IMG/VR virus record: IMGVR_UViG_3300043446_000897
Coordinates: 1-23,653 of that record
Strand: one strand, 5' to 3'
DNA from: a virus
Length of the DNA stretch: 23,653 nt
Each line of letters opens with the position of its first letter. Positions within the stretch are counted from its first letter, which is position 1. The position numbers were made by a program, and so were the translations under genes. The notes beneath the pieces were generated by a model. It worked only from the letters and a program-made list of their open reading frames with translations, ran no database searches and had not been told where the DNA came from. This document shows, one piece after another, positions 1-8,388 of this stretch.

Positions 1-1111
1 GCGGCAGGCCGATACCGTAGCCGCCGCGCCACGGGATGAACTTGAACTCCACGATCCAGTCCAGTTTGGTCATGGTGTCGTCGCCGTCTTCCCAGTTGCG
101 GTACAGACCCACGACCTCCCGATCCAGCTCGTCAATCATCAGGATGTAGGGGGCTGACTCGCCCTTGGTCAGCGGGTCTTCTTCCAGCTCCAGCCAAGTG
201 TAGACGGTGAACACCCGGCGGGTGTTGTCCTCGTTGTCCTGATACTGCTTGCCCTCAATCTTCTGGTTGGCCTTTTCCGGGCCAGTCGGCTCCGGTTCCA
301 GCGAGGTGCGGTACAGGCTGATGTCGCGGTACAGGCCTCGGTCGATCCGGCGCTTGAACTCCCACTCTGAGATGTCTTCCACCTCGGTGATCCGCTGGGC
401 GGTGTAGAAGTTGATGGCCGAGAAGGGCATCAGGATGTTGTCGATGGGGATGAACTGGCTACACGGGCGCTTGAGCTTGTCATCCCAGTACAGTTTGATG
501 AACTGAGATCCGCCCATCGGGAGCTGAGTCAGCATCTGCTCCTGCTCGTCCCGAAACTCCTCAATCTGGTCTGTCAACTGCCAGTTCATGTAGTCACGCT
601 TGCGCTCGGCGATCTCCTGCTTCTCGTCGTTCACATCGCCCAAAATGTTGGTTCGCACCGGGCCGTCGGGCGGGAACAGCTCCTTCACCGCACGGGCAGC
701 AAAGTCCACGCACGCCTCGGCCATCGCCGGGTGCACCACCTTGCTCGCGCCCTCGAATTCAGCGCCACCGGGGGCGTCGTTGCCCAGACCAGTGCGGCGC
801 AGGCCATCCTCGTACTGCTTGTCACGATCCTTGCGCGCCTGCTTGTCCTTCTCCAGCAGGTCAAGGTAGCGGATGCCGATGCCGTCCAAGTCGCCCATGT
901 CCATCGACTCGGCGAGGTTCTCATAGAAGTCCTCGCTCTCGGACGGCCCCTTGAATTCATCTTCCATCGTGACGACAGCAGAGCCGTCTGCCAGCTCTTC
1001 AATTTCCGGCGTCTCATTGGGAAGCTCTACCTCAGCACCACCGTCCTCGTTCATCTGAACGCCTTCGATGAAGCGATCCTTCTCCGGATCAATCGGCATC
1101 TCAATTGCCAT
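1..1111 (-). CDS. Portal protein, N-terminal part (runs off the left end)
   Basis: This leftward gene starts at ATG 1109-1111 and stays open for 370 codons to the window edge, so its C-terminal part is missing. It begins MAIEMPIDPEKDRFIEG. An acidic N-terminal stretch precedes a portal-type core with segments such as GIGIRYLDLLEKDKQAR, EFEGASKVVHPAMAEACVDF and KELFPPDGPVRTNI. These resemble the P22-like portals of podoviruses and related phages. The portal is the dodecameric ring at one head vertex that binds terminase and through which DNA passes. The start overlaps the end of the upstream polyvalent gene by 11 bases, so the two are translationally coupled. The order terminase, polyvalent genes, portal supports the call. 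The family assignment is from memory of conserved sequence, not from a search. Confidence 0.82.
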   Translation of the reverse strand, partial: MAIEMPIDPEKDRFIEGVQMNEDGGAEVELPNETPEIEELADGSAVVTMEDEFKGPSESEDFYENLAESMDMGDLDGIGIRYLDLLEKDKQARKDRDKQYEDGLRRTGLGNDAPGGAEFEGASKVVHPAMAEACVDFAARAVKELFPPDGPVRTNILGDVNDEKQEIAERKRDYMNWQLTDQIEEFRDEQEQMLTQLPMGGSQFIKLYWDDKLKRPCSQFIPIDNILMPFSAINFYTAQRITEVEDISEWEFKRRIDRGLYRDISLYRTSLEPEPTGPEKANQKIEGKQYQDNEDNTRRVFTVYTWLELEEDPLTKGESAPYILMIDELDREVVGLYRNWEDGDDTMTKLDWIVEFKFIPWRGGYGIGLP

Positions 1112-4100
1112 GTTTCTTCCTCAGTTGTTTGTTCTGCACGGCCATCCACATGGTGTCCTTGCTGACTTGGCCGCCCTTGGCCTTGTTGATGTCGGCCTCG
1201 TTGATGTCGTATGTGCCACGGTTGCCGATGGCGGATTTGATTTGTTCTGGAAACCATGCGATGTAATGAGTATCGCCTGCAGGAGTGGTTGTCATTCCGG
1301 AATCATACCCAGTGGCCTTGTTTAATGCCTTGAGCCATCTTTCATAATCGTTACCAAAAAAATCATTTCTCAGAGCAGCCAACATTGAAGACCCGGCGTA
1401 ACTCTTAACCGCATCATTCAATGTTTTATTAAAACCAGATCCTCGAATGTCACCCCAATTTGTCAGAGGGCTCTCGTCTGGGTTTTTAATTTCTGGATGC
1501 TCCAACATGATTGATCGCACTTGCGATGGAGTTAGCGTTATATCAGCCCCCGTCGTCTCGCCTTGCGCCCAATCAAATTTGAGAGGTTTTTTTACTGACA
1601 AATAAACAGGCCGTACATTTGCTCCTGACTCACCTTTCATCCCTGCAAAATGAGATGCAGACTCAGGGTTGTCGGTGAAATAAAAGCCCGAACCTGAATG
1701 GCTTCCGCCCTCTCCGGAATACATATGCTTGTGGCTAAAAGCATCAAAATCTTTTGACGTTCCATGATAAAGGCGTTTTTTTGCCGCACTACCCTCAAGA
1801 AACTTTTCCAAGTTAGTTGCTGATTCAGCCGCAGGCAGCACAGCCTGCTGGCCTTTGGGCAACAGAGCTTTGGCTGCTTTCTTGATCAATCCACCACCAG
1901 CCTTATTGATATCCGGGTCGGTCACATCGTATGAGCCACGATTGCCGATGGCGCTCTTGACCGCACTTGGGTTGTAAGACACCACTTCGGATAGGTCTCC
2001 ATCGCGGTACTGCATCAGCCCGTCATAGCCAGCAGCGCGGGCGCGGGTCTCGACCTCTTTGCCTATGTAGCCTTTGTTCTCATAGGCCCGCTCAACCATG
2101 CGGGCGGCCGATTCTTGATCCATACCCAATTTAGTCAGCGCCTCAACCATCGGGTCGCCGTTGCCCTCCAGCACTAACGGATTCTTGAGCTTGGCATAGA
2201 CCGGAAGCATGTTGCCGCCGACTTGCGATTCGAGAACGGTGCCGGTCTGCTGGTTGCGCAGGAACTGCAAACCAGTGTCGGCGTGGTATTTATTGGCCAG
2301 CATGGCTTCAATGGCCTCTTGGTTCGGCGATCCGCTATAGGCGCTTGCATGGGCCGAGCTGGGCGTCAGATAAACGCCAGAACCAAGGGAGCCTTCCTTG
2401 CTGGGCTTGATGCGGCGTATGGCCTCCTGCCCCTTGCCACCCTCAGTCGCCATCGTGCCGTGATACAGGCGCATGGGAGCTTTGCTCTCTGCCAAGAACC
2501 GTTCGAGGTTGGCAGCCGACTCCGCAGCCGGCAGGATAGCCTGCTGACCCTTCGGTAGCAGCGCCTTCGCAGCCTTCCTGATAGCCCCGCCACCCGCATA
2601 CTCGGCCGGCTCCTCCTGCATGGCAGCCCCTGCGCCAATCGCCACGGGAGGCGCTACCTGATACAGCGGCATCCCACGGCCGACGATGTCCTCGCGCATC
2701 TGGGGGGTGATGTCGAAGGAGTGCATAGGGATGCGGTTTGCTTTTGCTTCGACTTCATACTCATCAATCATGCGCATGCGATCATCTGGCGTTAAATCTA
2801 GCCATTGCTGTTCTGTCATGCCGCGCTCGCGCTGCAAGTCCGTGATTGACAAAGAGCCTTTCGGGCTCGGCATGTCATAGGTGCCCACCCGTGCGCCGTA
2901 CTTCTTGCCGTACTCGTTCAGGTATGAGGGCAGGATCTGGTCATAGAAGCCTTTCATGCCCTCGCCGCCGACTTGCAGGTCTTCGCCTTCAATTGAGCGC
3001 CAACCATAATGATCTGTCGCATTGGTCAGCTTTTCCGCCGCATCCTTGCCGATGTAATCAGCCAACTTGGCCGCCGTGACATTCTCATATTCCAAAGTGC
3101 CCGTGTCTCCGCCAGCCCTTTGCGCGGCAAGCGTTCCGGTCTTCTCGTTCCAAACAACCTTGTTTACATGCTTGCTCAGGTCATATCGCTTCGCCTGCTC
3201 CGCTCCCGGAGTCAGCACCACCTTGTCATAGCCATTGCGTGCAGCATCATCCAGCAGGCGCTTCATCACCAGCTCGTGCCAGTTCTGCTTGAAGGGGGCG
3301 TCGGGGACTGACTCATAACGCTGGTCCAGCAAAAGGTTTCCCTCATCCGTCAGGAAACCCTGCCGTTCGTACAGCGCCTGCCGCTGATCCGCAAGCCTGT
3401 TGAATTCATCCATGTCCGAGTCGGTCAAGTGCATCATTCGGTTGTTGATGCCGCGTATTTGCAGGCCAATTTGCCGCATCTCTTCTTCCGACTCTTTCAG
3501 TCGGGACTCAATCCTCTCGCTTCTGTATCCGTAGTCTTCCGGAACCAACTTGCTCGCAGCGGCTCGATCAATCCCTTGAGTCCTCATCACCTCATCAATC
3601 TTGCGCTTTCTCATATCCCGCGCAGCCTGATGCCAGTCAGACTGAATCTCTTCGATGTGAAGAATCTTCTCTCCGTTCGGACCTACGCGGTCTGATACGC
3701 GAGCGTGGGCAAGGATGTTGGGTTCTTCAAAGTGGGAGGATCGATATGGGTCTGTTTTATTGCTACTCGCCTTTTCAAGAGCAGTTGCCTGCCGGCGAAG
3801 ATCTTTCGCCTCCTGCGATAAACGATTGAACTCTTCCGCGTTGTTATGCTGAGTCCACGCAGACATTGCTTGTTGATCAAGCTGATTTGCTCGCTCAGTC
3901 AATTGATTGACTTTTGCGCTTGATTGATCCAATGGCAGCCTGATCAACACCTCGCGGTAGTTCTCGCCGCCGGGGATGGTGTATTGAGCGAACTTGGTTT
4001 GCTCGCCAATTTCTTCACCGCCTCGACCAAGCTGTTGCGCCTCATATCGTTGAACCGCATCCTCGTAAGCAGTCCAGTTCCGGGTGCGCCTAGCCTCAGC

Positions 4101-4448
4101 CTCTAGCCGATCAATGTCATCTTGCGTCAACAGCTTGCCTCTGCTGCCCAGCACAGTCTCCTCGACCTGCGGCGCTGGATTCTCAGCCGCCACCCGCTCC
4201 AGCTCTTGCTTCGTGATCTTGGGCTGCTCCAGCGCCTTCTTGATGGCAGGACGATCCTTCAGCTCCTTAGCCACGCCCTTGGTCTTCAGCAGCTCGGCCA
4301 GCATCTGGGCGCTCGTGCCCTTGCCCTGCGTGATGTTGGCAATCGCCTGATCCACCGGCGAGTAGAACGGTTTTCCGCGAGCGGCTTGCTCTCCGACCTT
4401 GCGTACCAGAGTTGATGCCAGCGGCCTCAGAGCTTTTTCCAGAGCCAT
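1101..4448 (-). CDS. Giant polyvalent protein (1115 aa) with two tandem ADP-ribosyltransferase-like modules
   Basis: This is a multidomain phage protein of the polyvalent type, thought to be packaged and injected to act on the host early. Residues 1-150 are helical and charged. Residues 230-600 hold a segment common in large phage proteins (EEPNILAHARVSDR, IEEIQSDWHQ, PFKQNWHELVMKRLL, YDKVVLTPGAEQAKRYDLS). Residues 618-841 and 850-1081 are two copies of one module. Each has a linker GGGxIxKAAKALLPKGQQA, an LYHGT motif (661-665; 893-897), a G-[VF]-Y-[LF]-T motif (691-695; 921-925) and a KSAIGNRG ending. This is the H-Y-x order of ADP-ribosyltransferases. The third aligned site is E821 in copy 1 but H1061 in copy 2. 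Its start overlaps the previous stop by one base (TGATG). The tail KGGQVSKDTMWMA echoes residues 686-697 of the 1309-aa protein. Targets are unknown. Confidence 0.82.
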   Translation of the reverse strand: MALEKALRPLASTLVRKVGEQAARGKPFYSPVDQAIANITQGKGTSAQMLAELLKTKGVAKELKDRPAIKKALEQPKITKQELERVAAENPAPQVEETVLGSRGKLLTQDDIDRLEAEARRTRNWTAYEDAVQRYEAQQLGRGGEEIGEQTKFAQYTIPGGENYREVLIRLPLDQSSAKVNQLTERANQLDQQAMSAWTQHNNAEEFNRLSQEAKDLRRQATALEKASSNKTDPYRSSHFEEPNILAHARVSDRVGPNGEKILHIEEIQSDWHQAARDMRKRKIDEVMRTQGIDRAAASKLVPEDYGYRSERIESRLKESEEEMRQIGLQIRGINNRMMHLTDSDMDEFNRLADQRQALYERQGFLTDEGNLLLDQRYESVPDAPFKQNWHELVMKRLLDDAARNGYDKVVLTPGAEQAKRYDLSKHVNKVVWNEKTGTLAAQRAGGDTGTLEYENVTAAKLADYIGKDAAEKLTNATDHYGWRSIEGEDLQVGGEGMKGFYDQILPSYLNEYGKKYGARVGTYDMPSPKGSLSITDLQRERGMTEQQWLDLTPDDRMRMIDEYEVEAKANRIPMHSFDITPQMREDIVGRGMPLYQVAPPVAIGAGAAMQEEPAEYAGGGAIRKAAKALLPKGQQAILPAAESAANLERFLAESKAPMRLYHGTMATEGGKGQEAIRRIKPSKEGSLGSGVYLTPSSAHASAYSGSPNQEAIEAMLANKYHADTGLQFLRNQQTGTVLESQVGGNMLPVYAKLKNPLVLEGNGDPMVEALTKLGMDQESAARMVERAYENKGYIGKEVETRARAAGYDGLMQYRDGDLSEVVSYNPSAVKSAIGNRGSYDVTDPDINKAGGGLIKKAAKALLPKGQQAVLPAAESATNLEKFLEGSAAKKRLYHGTSKDFDAFSHKHMYSGEGGSHSGSGFYFTDNPESASHFAGMKGESGANVRPVYLSVKKPLKFDWAQGETTGADITLTPSQVRSIMLEHPEIKNPDESPLTNWGDIRGSGFNKTLNDAVKSYAGSSMLAALRNDFFGNDYERWLKALNKATGYDSGMTTTPAGDTHYIAWFPEQIKSAIGNRGTYDINEADINKAKGGQVSKDTMWMAVQNKQLRKKHGN
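1206..2597 (-). repeat. Internal duplication: two ART-like modules in tandem
   Basis: Codons for residues 618-841 (1926-2597) and 850-1081 (1206-1901) encode two versions of the same module, each starting with a near-identical linker (KAAKALLPKGQQA then LPAAESA) and ending KSAIGNRG. The DNA of the two copies has diverged. The left copy (about 1280-1800) is visibly richer in A+T than its surroundings. This suggests that the second module came from another source or is an old duplicate under different selection. Confidence 0.75.
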
Positions 4449-7400
4449 CAGAGCGGCCTTTCTTCCACGATCAGGTCATCAGAGGTCATGCCGCCCTCGG
4501 CTTTGTGGACGAAGCCGCCACGGGCTTTTTTTGGGGCGTCTGACAGCAATGTTTGAGCTGCAGCAGCGGCAGCGCCTGCGGCTGCGGTCGGCGCAAGGAT
4601 CTCAGGCACGGCGCGTCCATAGTACAGCTTGCGCCAGTCTGACAGGTTCATGCTCGGGTTGCTAGATTGCAGGTATCCAGCTTCCTTGTGGGCGGTCAGT
4701 GCATCTTGCATTTCCTTGAACGACTGGCGCGGCAGCTTCCGGTAATCAGGGTGTGCGAACTCATGCGGCTCAATTCGTTGACGCAGCACATCCCACTTGC
4801 GCCACTGTTCCGGGAACAGTTCAATGTCGGGGTTGGCTCCACGGGACTCGTCAACGTAGTCAACCACCCGGCTGTAGAACGGATTGAACTCCGAGAAGCT
4901 CTTCGGCTCATAGGCGAGCTTTTCTGGCGTGGCCACATCCGGAATTCGGTTCAGCTCCCCAGATTTCAGGCGGTACAGCCGCGAAGTATCGGTGCCGCCA
5001 ACGATAGCAATGGCCGCATCGCGCACATCTTTCTCCGGCTTGCTCAGGATTGCCGCCGCAGTGGGTTTGGTCTTAAGCAGCCCGGCCATGCGCTCTCTGA
5101 ATGCTTCCCCGACAATCGGGTCTTGCAACAGTCTGGGGTAGGCGTCTCTGATCATGTGCAGATCAACGGCAGAGGTGTTGGCCTTCTCCAGATCCAGCCA
5201 CGGCGTACCAAGGGATGCCGTCTTCGGGCCAAGACCCGGCGCTTGGTTCATCACCCTCAAGGTGACATCTCGCATGGTCTCGCCGGGAGCCATCTGGAAC
5301 ATTGACGGCTTTTCCTTGATTAGCTTGGCCAGCATGGCTTGACTTGATAAATCTGCCGTGCCCAGCACGCCCATGCCGCCAGACCCAGCCTGACCTACGC
5401 CCAGTTGAGCGGCAGCGGTTCGGTTCAATCCTTCCTCGCCAACCCTGCCGGCCAGAGCAGACAACTCTTCAGGCGTGCGAAGGCGGGCACGCTGGGCGAG
5501 GAACTCGTTTGGCGTCAACGGCGCGTTCGGCGAGAGCAACGCGAAGTTCAGTCGGTTGAATACATCGACCTCGTCCGGAGACTCTATCTTGTGGGTGCGG
5601 ATGAACTTCTTCATTAACTCGGTGTGAACATCTTGCGGCAGAGCAGCCGGGTTGAAGTTGTTCGCCTTCATCCAAAACATATCGGGGATCGTGAAGGTGC
5701 CTTTCAGCCCACCGGGGATCATTGCTTCGCGGCGCGTTGTCAGGTCACTGATGCCCAAGGACTCCGGCGTTGTGACGGTCATGTTGACGCCATGCCTCGC
5801 GCCCCAGTCAGCCCATTCTTGCTCGGAAGCATTCGGGCCGGGAGTTGTTGGCGGCTCTGCTCGATACATCTGGCGAGCCTCCAGCGCCTTGTTCACAGCG
5901 CCCTTTGGCACCACATTGGCGATCTTGTAAGCCGGCGAGTTGAGCAGTGACCGAGCGATGTCTTCTTCACCTGCGGTCGCAGCACTCAGATCAGCCTTCG
6001 TTCTCGGGATGCCGCTGCGTTCAGCTTTGGCACGAACAGAGTCAATTGCTTTTTGGCGATCTTGCCCCTTGAGGCTTTTGAATGCTTGCGTCTTTTGCAA
6101 CGCTTCCTCGGCCCTGTCTGCGGCAGATCTCATGGCGGACGGAGATGCCACGCCGACCTTGGGCGCCGCCCTCAAATCGGTAATGACATCAACAACTTTT
6201 TTAGCACCCTTGCCGACATTGATCAGACTTTTGATTCCGCCGTCAGACATGCGCTCCACTTTGCCGCCGATAGCCTTGTCCCACGCCGCCATCTGCATCG
6301 CATCGCGAGACACAGTGCCGCCTTTGGCAAAAGGGCTTACCGGCGTCGGGTTATACAGAATGGCCATTCCAAGATCCGGGTTGACCATTCCTGAATAGCC
6401 ATACTCTTTGATCATCCGCTCAACGTCAGCCTCTGCTTGCGGAGCGCGAACGATTCCACGATTGACTTGGCTAGTCCACGGCACGCGATTAGCCTCAATT
6501 GCCAAAGGGTTGAACGACAAGGGATCGGTCGATAAATTATAAAGACCGCTACCCATCGTTCCGTAACGATGCGAGCCAAGCCCTTTCTCCGGCCTGACTA
6601 ATGCCGGGTCGCCCGTGTAGGCATATGCGCGTTCCATCACCGGATTTTCAGCACTGCGCAACCGAGACATCTCTGCGCCCTTGATGCCTGTCCCATATTT
6701 TTTTGGGTCAAGGAAAGTCAGATCAGGACGATGACTGAAGTGAGTCAGCATCTCGGATGAGGTTGTCCCCGGCTCCGGGACAATCAACGGGCTAACCCAG
6801 CTTGGCATTCCGCCCGTGTAACTGGTCTCCAGAAACTCTGGCGGCAGCAGCACGCTCTTCTGAGGCGCAAACTGAAAGCCTTGCCACGCATCTTTTAAAT
6901 CGTTTTCTATCTCATGGACCTCCGCGCCATCTCCGCGTCTTGCTGCCTCGTATTTCGCTTCGTTGAGTCGATTGATCCGTTGCTTGAGCTGCGCATTGAT
7001 CGGCGTGTAGTTCACAAATGAATTCTGGCCCCTCGTCTCCCCAGCCATCGCCATTCGCGCAAGAGGGGAGAACATCTGCGAGTGAGCGCCATAGGCAATC
7101 TCCTCTCCCTTCGGGCCGAAGGGATTGCCGTGAACCGCATGACCATAGAAGTCATGCACGGCACGAAACATCTCGTTCGTGTTCAAGCCGGTCTCAGGGT
7201 CAATCACGTTCAAGAAGTCGTGCGGATCTCCTCCTTGATAGACGTACATATGACGATTGCCATAGATGTCACGCAACAACTCTCCACTGTTTTGATAGTT
7301 ACCTTCACCTTGCTTGTGATACGACATCCTAACCGGCAGCTTGTGAAACTGATCGGCAGTTTCCTTGGCTAATTGGCGGTAAGCCGCCTCCATCAACTGA

Positions 7401-8377
7401 TCGTAATTTTGAGCGCCAGTTGACTGGACCAGCTTTGGATACTTTCTGCCATACGCCTCGAAGACCGCCTGCTTGTAGGCGTTGTTATCGCTTGCTGCCA
7501 ATTGGAAAACCCGGCCGATGGCAGACTGCTTGGCCAAGCTCGACTCGGGCATCTCGGGCAAACCGTACCCTTTCCCCGAAACGCCTTGAGTGTATGCGTT
7601 GGCAGTCTGAGAGACAAAATTGCTTGGATCTCTAATCAGTAGTCCAATTTCCTCGTCCGATATTGGTTGCGGAACATTGCCTCCACCTGATCCTGCGGCA
7701 ATGTCGGACGGCCGTACTTGCTCTCGTATCCCGAAATTCGTTGATCCAGCCTCTTGAGCAATTCTTGGATTGACTCGGTAGAACGGGCCTTCTTGTTTTG
7801 TTTCATAGCGTCCTTTGCCTCCTGTTTCTTTCACAAATGCTGGCCGAACCGGAGCCAGAGCCTTACCCAATGCGCCTTCGCCGGTCATCATGGCCTCGTC
7901 AATGCGACGGCCAGCTTCCTTGCCCACCGCCTTGGCTCCACGGCCAACGGCCTTGACCATCCCCGGAACAGCCATGATGGCTTGCGGGATAGCGGCGTAT
8001 TGACCGGCTTCCATGCCGGCCTCCATCGTGTCAGCGTAATCAGACAAGCCGGGGATGTTGCGTGCAGCATTGGCCGCATGCTTGATTGCGTTTTCAGTGC
8101 TTGGATAGAACTGGTTCTCGGTGATTGCATCAGGCAAGACCAACGACGCAAGATCTGGTATGCCCAATGGAATCTGAGCAAGGTAACCAAGCGGAGCGGC
8201 TGCCGAGCCTGCCGCAATGTCCTTAACCATCTGCTGCCGCGCTGCCTGCTGGTTGGCCAGCATCTCGCGGTAGTCTTTTTCGAACTGGGATACCTTCGTG
8301 GCGCGAGGGCGCAGCATTGCTGCCGGAGCGCCAAGTGCTTTGAACTCGTCAATGAGTTTGCGATTCTTGTCAGGCAC
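4448..8377 (-). CDS. Giant polyvalent protein (1309 aa) with ART-like and DNA-glycosylase-like (HhH) segments
   Basis: The start is a GTG at 8375-8377. It is chosen because a perfect AGGAGG lies 7 bases upstream, next to the terminase stop. Residues 50-150 are alanine-rich with hydrophobic stretches and could interact with membrane. Residues 345-525 form a conserved phage segment with RAVHDFYGHAVHG at 405-417, whose HDxxGH pattern could bind metal (inference). Residues 543-680 (LTHFSHRPDLTFLDP, GTGIKGAE, GSGLYNLS, YGYSGM, AILYNP) match a module common in polyvalent phage proteins and resemble an ADP-ribosyltransferase fold. Residues 1047-1080 read PGLGPKTAS then AVDLHMIR, the helix-hairpin-helix plus catalytic-aspartate layout of HhH-GPD DNA glycosylases. 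An alanine-rich hydrophobic stretch lies at 1262-1278. The protein is probably a virion protein injected with the DNA. Overall role and targets are inferred. Confidence 0.8.
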   Translation of the reverse strand: MPDKNRKLIDEFKALGAPAAMLRPRATKVSQFEKDYREMLANQQAARQQMVKDIAAGSAAAPLGYLAQIPLGIPDLASLVLPDAITENQFYPSTENAIKHAANAARNIPGLSDYADTMEAGMEAGQYAAIPQAIMAVPGMVKAVGRGAKAVGKEAGRRIDEAMMTGEGALGKALAPVRPAFVKETGGKGRYETKQEGPFYRVNPRIAQEAGSTNFGIREQVRPSDIAAGSGGGNVPQPISDEEIGLLIRDPSNFVSQTANAYTQGVSGKGYGLPEMPESSLAKQSAIGRVFQLAASDNNAYKQAVFEAYGRKYPKLVQSTGAQNYDQLMEAAYRQLAKETADQFHKLPVRMSYHKQGEGNYQNSGELLRDIYGNRHMYVYQGGDPHDFLNVIDPETGLNTNEMFRAVHDFYGHAVHGNPFGPKGEEIAYGAHSQMFSPLARMAMAGETRGQNSFVNYTPINAQLKQRINRLNEAKYEAARRGDGAEVHEIENDLKDAWQGFQFAPQKSVLLPPEFLETSYTGGMPSWVSPLIVPEPGTTSSEMLTHFSHRPDLTFLDPKKYGTGIKGAEMSRLRSAENPVMERAYAYTGDPALVRPEKGLGSHRYGTMGSGLYNLSTDPLSFNPLAIEANRVPWTSQVNRGIVRAPQAEADVERMIKEYGYSGMVNPDLGMAILYNPTPVSPFAKGGTVSRDAMQMAAWDKAIGGKVERMSDGGIKSLINVGKGAKKVVDVITDLRAAPKVGVASPSAMRSAADRAEEALQKTQAFKSLKGQDRQKAIDSVRAKAERSGIPRTKADLSAATAGEEDIARSLLNSPAYKIANVVPKGAVNKALEARQMYRAEPPTTPGPNASEQEWADWGARHGVNMTVTTPESLGISDLTTRREAMIPGGLKGTFTIPDMFWMKANNFNPAALPQDVHTELMKKFIRTHKIESPDEVDVFNRLNFALLSPNAPLTPNEFLAQRARLRTPEELSALAGRVGEEGLNRTAAAQLGVGQAGSGGMGVLGTADLSSQAMLAKLIKEKPSMFQMAPGETMRDVTLRVMNQAPGLGPKTASLGTPWLDLEKANTSAVDLHMIRDAYPRLLQDPIVGEAFRERMAGLLKTKPTAAAILSKPEKDVRDAAIAIVGGTDTSRLYRLKSGELNRIPDVATPEKLAYEPKSFSEFNPFYSRVVDYVDESRGANPDIELFPEQWRKWDVLRQRIEPHEFAHPDYRKLPRQSFKEMQDALTAHKEAGYLQSSNPSMNLSDWRKLYYGRAVPEILAPTAAAGAAAAAAQTLLSDAPKKARGGFVHKAEGGMTSDDLIVEERPL

Positions 8378-8388
8378 GAGCGCGCCTC

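Noticed and set aside
4667-5305. 212-codon rightward open frame
   Set aside because: Antisense shadow of the 1309-aa gene, without ribosome site or domain. The similar frames at 7754-8392 and 9560-10261 fail for the same reason.
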